From: Pseudoteredinibacter isoporae
GTDB taxonomy: Bacteria; Pseudomonadota; Gammaproteobacteria; Pseudomonadales; Cellvibrionaceae
Direction: 5' to 3'
Assembly: GCF_011602085.1 (NCBI RefSeq)
Contig: NZ_JAAONY010000004.1
Coordinates: 157,472-221,471, forward strand
Length of the DNA: 64,000 nucleotides
The position numbers and the translations under genes were made by a program. How positions within the stretch are numbered: position 1 is the stretch's first letter; each line of letters starts with the position of its first letter. Under the pieces are notes generated by a model. It was not told the origin of the DNA. It searched no databases and saw only the letters and a list, made by a program, of their open reading frames with translations. Below, piece by piece: positions 61,363-64,000 of the stretch.

Positions 61363-62458
61363 ATGGAAATCAATCCGATTATCAACCAGTTGAAAGACCT
61401 GCAAACGCGTACCGATACGCTTAGGGGGTATCTTTGACTACGATCATAAGAAAGAACGCCTCGACGAAGTAGAACTGCTTCTGGGTGAACCTGACGTTTG
61501 GAATGATCAGGAGAAGGCCCAGGAATTGGGGCGTGAACGTTCGTCCCTGGAAGCGGTGGTGGAAACCATTGATACCCTTGATGGTGGCATTGCCGACGCC
61601 CATGAACTGCTGGAAATGGCCGTCGAAGAAGGCGACGAAGACACCGTTGCTGAAGTTGAAGCCGAGATTGATGGTTTGAATCAACATCTGGCCAAACTGG
61701 AATTCCGTCGGATGTTTTCCGGTGAGATGGACCCCAATAACGCCTATCTGGATATCCAATCGGGTTCCGGCGGTACCGAAGCCCAGGATTGGGCTGAAAT
61801 GGTTCTGCGTATGTACTTGCGCTGGGGTGAGGCGAAAGGCTTTAAGACCACTTTAGAAGAAGCGTCAGCAGGTGATGTGGCTGGCATTAAATCGGCCACT
61901 ATTCGCTTTGAAGGCGAATACGCATTCGGCTGGTTGAGAACCGAAACCGGTGTTCATCGTCTGGTGCGCAAATCACCCTTCGATTCCGGCAATCGCCGCC
62001 ATACCTCGTTCTGTTCTGTGTTTGTGTCTCCGGAAATTGATGACAATATCGAGATTGATATCAATCCCGCCGATGTTCGTACGGATACCTACCGTGCTTC
62101 CGGTGCCGGTGGTCAGCACGTTAACAAAACCGATTCCGCTGTGCGTTTAACCCACGAGCCTACCGGTATTGTGGCGGAATGTCAGAGCCAGCGCTCCCAG
62201 CATAAAAACCGCGACCAGGCCTGGAAAATGCTGCGTGCAAAATTGTATGAGCAGGAAATGCTCAAGCGCAATGAAGAGAAGCAAGCTGCTGAAGACAGCA
62301 AGGCGGATATCGGTTGGGGTAGCCAGATTCGATCCTATGTACTGGATGATCAGCGCATTAAAGACTTACGCACCAGCGTGCAAACCAGCAATTGCCAATC
62401 GGTTTTGGATGGCAATCTGGATCAGTTTATTGAAGCCAGCTTGAAAGCGGGTTTGTAA
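61363..62458 (+). CDS. prfB: Peptide chain release factor 2, with programmed +1 frameshift
   Basis: RF2 recognises UGA and UAA. The first 24 codons from the ATG at 61363 end in CTT followed by an in-frame TGA (61435-61437); reading continues in the +1 frame at GAC (61436), giving 364 residues. The SPF codon-recognition motif (RKSPFDSGN) and the GGQ catalytic motif (GAGGQHVNK) are intact. When RF2 is scarce, ribosomes pause at TGA and shift, so the protein controls its own level. lysS follows on the same strand, as in many gammaproteobacteria. Confidence 0.97.
61423..61438 (+). promoter_or_regulatory. RF2 programmed frameshift site
   Basis: AGGGGGTATCTTTGAC contains the internal Shine-Dalgarno-like AGGGGG, the slippery CTT and the TGA stop followed by C, exactly the arrangement used for +1 frameshifting in bacterial prfB. 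Confidence 0.97.
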
Positions 62459-62533
62459 GCCTCTGAATAAAACATCCGAACTGAAAACGTTTACTTTTTT
62501 AGATTTAACTCTACTGACTAAAGAGCTTTAACC

Positions 62534-64000
62534 ATGAGCGATAACAAGCCACAAGACGAAAACAAATTAGTTGCCGTGCGTCGTGAAAAACTCGCGACGA
62601 TTCGAGCCGAAGATGGGCCTACGTTTCCAAACGATTTTCGCCCCAAACACAAAGCTCAGGACGTTCAGGATAAATACGCGGAAATCAGTAAAGAGGCCCT
62701 CGAAGGCGATGATGTGCAAGTCGGTGTGGCTGGTCGTGTTATGGCGATGCGCGGCCCGTGGGTTGTGATCCGCGATGCCAGTGGCACGATTCAGTTGTAC
62801 ATTACCAAAGAAGCCCGTCCATTTGCGAAGCGTCTGGATTTGGGAGATATCGTTGGATGTGAGGGTAAACTTCACCGCTCCGGTAAGGGCGATCTTTATG
62901 TGAATATGGATAAGGTCCAGTTGTTGACCAAGTCCTTGCGTCCATTACCGGACAAATACCACGGCCTGGCCGATCAGGAAACCCGTTACCGTCAGCGTTA
63001 TGTGGATCTGATTGTAAACCCTGAAGTGCGTGATGTGTTCCGTACTCGCTCTAAAGTGATTGAGTTCATCCGTAGCTATTTAAACGGCAAGGATTACATG
63101 GAAGTGGAAACGCCAATGTTACAGGCGATTCCTGGTGGTGCAACAGCGCGTCCTTTTGTAACGCATCACAATGCTTTGGACATCGATATGTATTTGCGTA
63201 TCGCGCCGGAGTTGTACCTGAAGCGTCTGGTTGTGGGTGGTTTCGAGCGTGTTTACGAGATTAACCGTAACTTCCGTAACGAAGGTTTGTCGACGCGTCA
63301 CAACCCCGAATTCACCATGTTGGAATTCTACCAGGCTTATGCGGATTACAACGATCTGATGGATTTGACTGAAGATATGTTGCGCAAGCTGGCGGAGTCG
63401 GTATTGGGTAGTACTCAGGTTCGCTCGACAGTGAAAAACGCCGAAGGCGAAGTGGAAAGCGAAACGGTTTACGATTTTGCCAAACCATTCCGTCGTTTGT
63501 CCGTATTCGATTCCATTCTGCATTTTAATGATGACATCAATGCGGAAGAGCTGGCCGATGAGCAGGGTGCGCGCAAGATCGCTGAAGGTCTGGGTATTCC
63601 TCTGAAAGATATCTGGGGCCTGGGTAAGGTTCAAATCGAAATCTTTGAAAAGACCGTTGAGCATCGTTTGGATGATCCAACCTTTATTACTCAATATCCA
63701 ACCGAAGTTTCACCGCTGGCACGTCGCAATGATGACAATCCATTTGTGACCGACCGCTTTGAGTTCTTTGTCGGTGGTCGGGAGATTGCCAATGGTTTCT
63801 CCGAGCTTAACGATGCGGAAGACCAGGCTGAGCGTTTTCAGCAGCAGGTGGCTGAAAAAGATGCCGGTGATGATGAAGCCATGCACTACGATGCCGATTA
63901 CGTTCGTGCACTGGAATACGGCTTGCCACCAACTGCCGGTGAAGGGATTGGCATCGACCGTTTGGTGATGCTGCTGACCGATTCTCCATCGATTCGTGAT
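62534..64000 (+). CDS. lysS: Lysyl-tRNA synthetase, class II (3' end cut by window)
   Basis: 489 codons are visible from the ATG at 62534, with no stop before the window edge; about ten residues are expected to be missing. An N-terminal OB-fold anticodon domain ([19 protein letters not shown]) is followed by the class II catalytic core: motif 2 in [33 protein letters not shown], and motif 3 in [15 protein letters not shown]. It charges tRNA-Lys. It lies 75 bases after prfB and is probably co-transcribed with it. Confidence 0.97.
   Translation, partial: MSDNKPQDENKLVAVRREKLATIRAEDGPTFPNDFRPKHKAQDVQDKYAEISKEALEGDDVQVGVAGRVMAMRGPWVVIRDASGTIQLYITKEARPFAKRLDLGDIVGCEGKLHRSGKGDLYVNMDKVQLLTKSLRPLPDKYHGLADQETRYRQRYVDLIVNPEVRDVFRTRSKVIEFIRSYLNGKDYMEVETPMLQAIPGGATARPFVTHHNALDIDMYLRIAPELYLKRLVVGGFERVYEINRNFRNEGLSTRHNPEFTMLEFYQAYADYNDLMDLTEDMLRKLAESVLGSTQVRSTVKNAEGEVESETVYDFAKPFRRLSVFDSILHFNDDINAEELADEQGARKIAEGLGIPLKDIWGLGKVQIEIFEKTVEHRLDDPTFITQYPTEVSPLARRNDDNPFVTDRFEFFVGGREIANGFSELNDAEDQAERFQQQVAEKDAGDDEAMHYDADYVRALEYGLPPTAGEGIGIDRLVMLLTDSPSIRD

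Noticed and set aside
1-64000. CRISPR arrays, prophage, insertion sequences, tRNA or rRNA genes
   Set aside because: None was seen on reading the gaps: no transposase, integrase, terminal repeats, spaced direct-repeat arrays or cloverleaf-like sequence.

Overview
The window looks like an ordinary chromosomal stretch of a free-living, probably aquatic gammaproteobacterium. The prfB-lysS pair at the right end, the FecI/FecR/TonB-receptor cassette, the Fur-box flavodoxin, the Alg8-like glycosyltransferase and many LuxR-type two-component systems all fit that group. A Cellvibrionales-like lineage is my guess, from protein style only. Coding density is high and base composition even. I see no rRNA, tRNA, insertion sequence, prophage or CRISPR array.

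Layout. 1-5 kb: the end of an unknown gene, an XRE-cupin regulator, a CvpA-DUF4124 membrane protein, then a tight leftward five-gene cluster (small ORF, metallo-beta-lactamase-fold hydrolase, AraC regulator, PaaI thioesterase, SnoaL-like protein). 5-13 kb: two secreted M20 amidohydrolases flanking a methyltransferase, a MATE exporter, an EamA exporter and a divergent MocR regulator. 13-17 kb: small poorly known proteins, a decayed acetyltransferase gene and a cold-shock gene. 17-26 kb: amino-acid and aromatic catabolism, with an old-yellow-enzyme oxidoreductase, Lrp-type regulators, an iron-regulated flavodoxin, PaaX, a FAH-family hydrolase and 4-hydroxyphenylpyruvate dioxygenase. 26-33 kb: carbonic anhydrase, a 7TMR-DISM hybrid kinase with a LuxR-type regulator, and the acetate permease pair DUF485-ActP.

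33-37 kb holds the most unusual locus: a three-gene overlapping operon. It encodes a multi-zinc-ribbon protein resembling the TackOD1 output domain joined to a degenerate GGDEF domain, a processive family-2 glycosyltransferase, and an HlyD-like periplasmic adaptor. It resembles an Alg8/Alg44 exopolysaccharide synthase in which the PilZ c-di-GMP receptor is absent and the TackOD1/GGDEF protein may take its place. 37-42 kb is a FecI-FecR-TonB receptor system. 41.6-45.4 kb carries divergent paaK and paaZ; the probable repressor gene paaX lies 20 kb away.

45-56 kb: a DUF2141-carotenoid oxygenase operon divergent from a two-component system, with a perfect 14-bp inverted repeat between them; an M24 peptidase; a DesK/DesR-like system with a TPR protein; and leucine dehydrogenase with its divergent Lrp-type regulator. 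56-61 kb: an AraC regulator, a PEBP protein, a FosA-like enzyme translationally coupled to a threonine dehydratase, and a membrane diguanylate cyclase. The window ends with prfB, including its programmed frameshift, and lysS, which runs off the edge.
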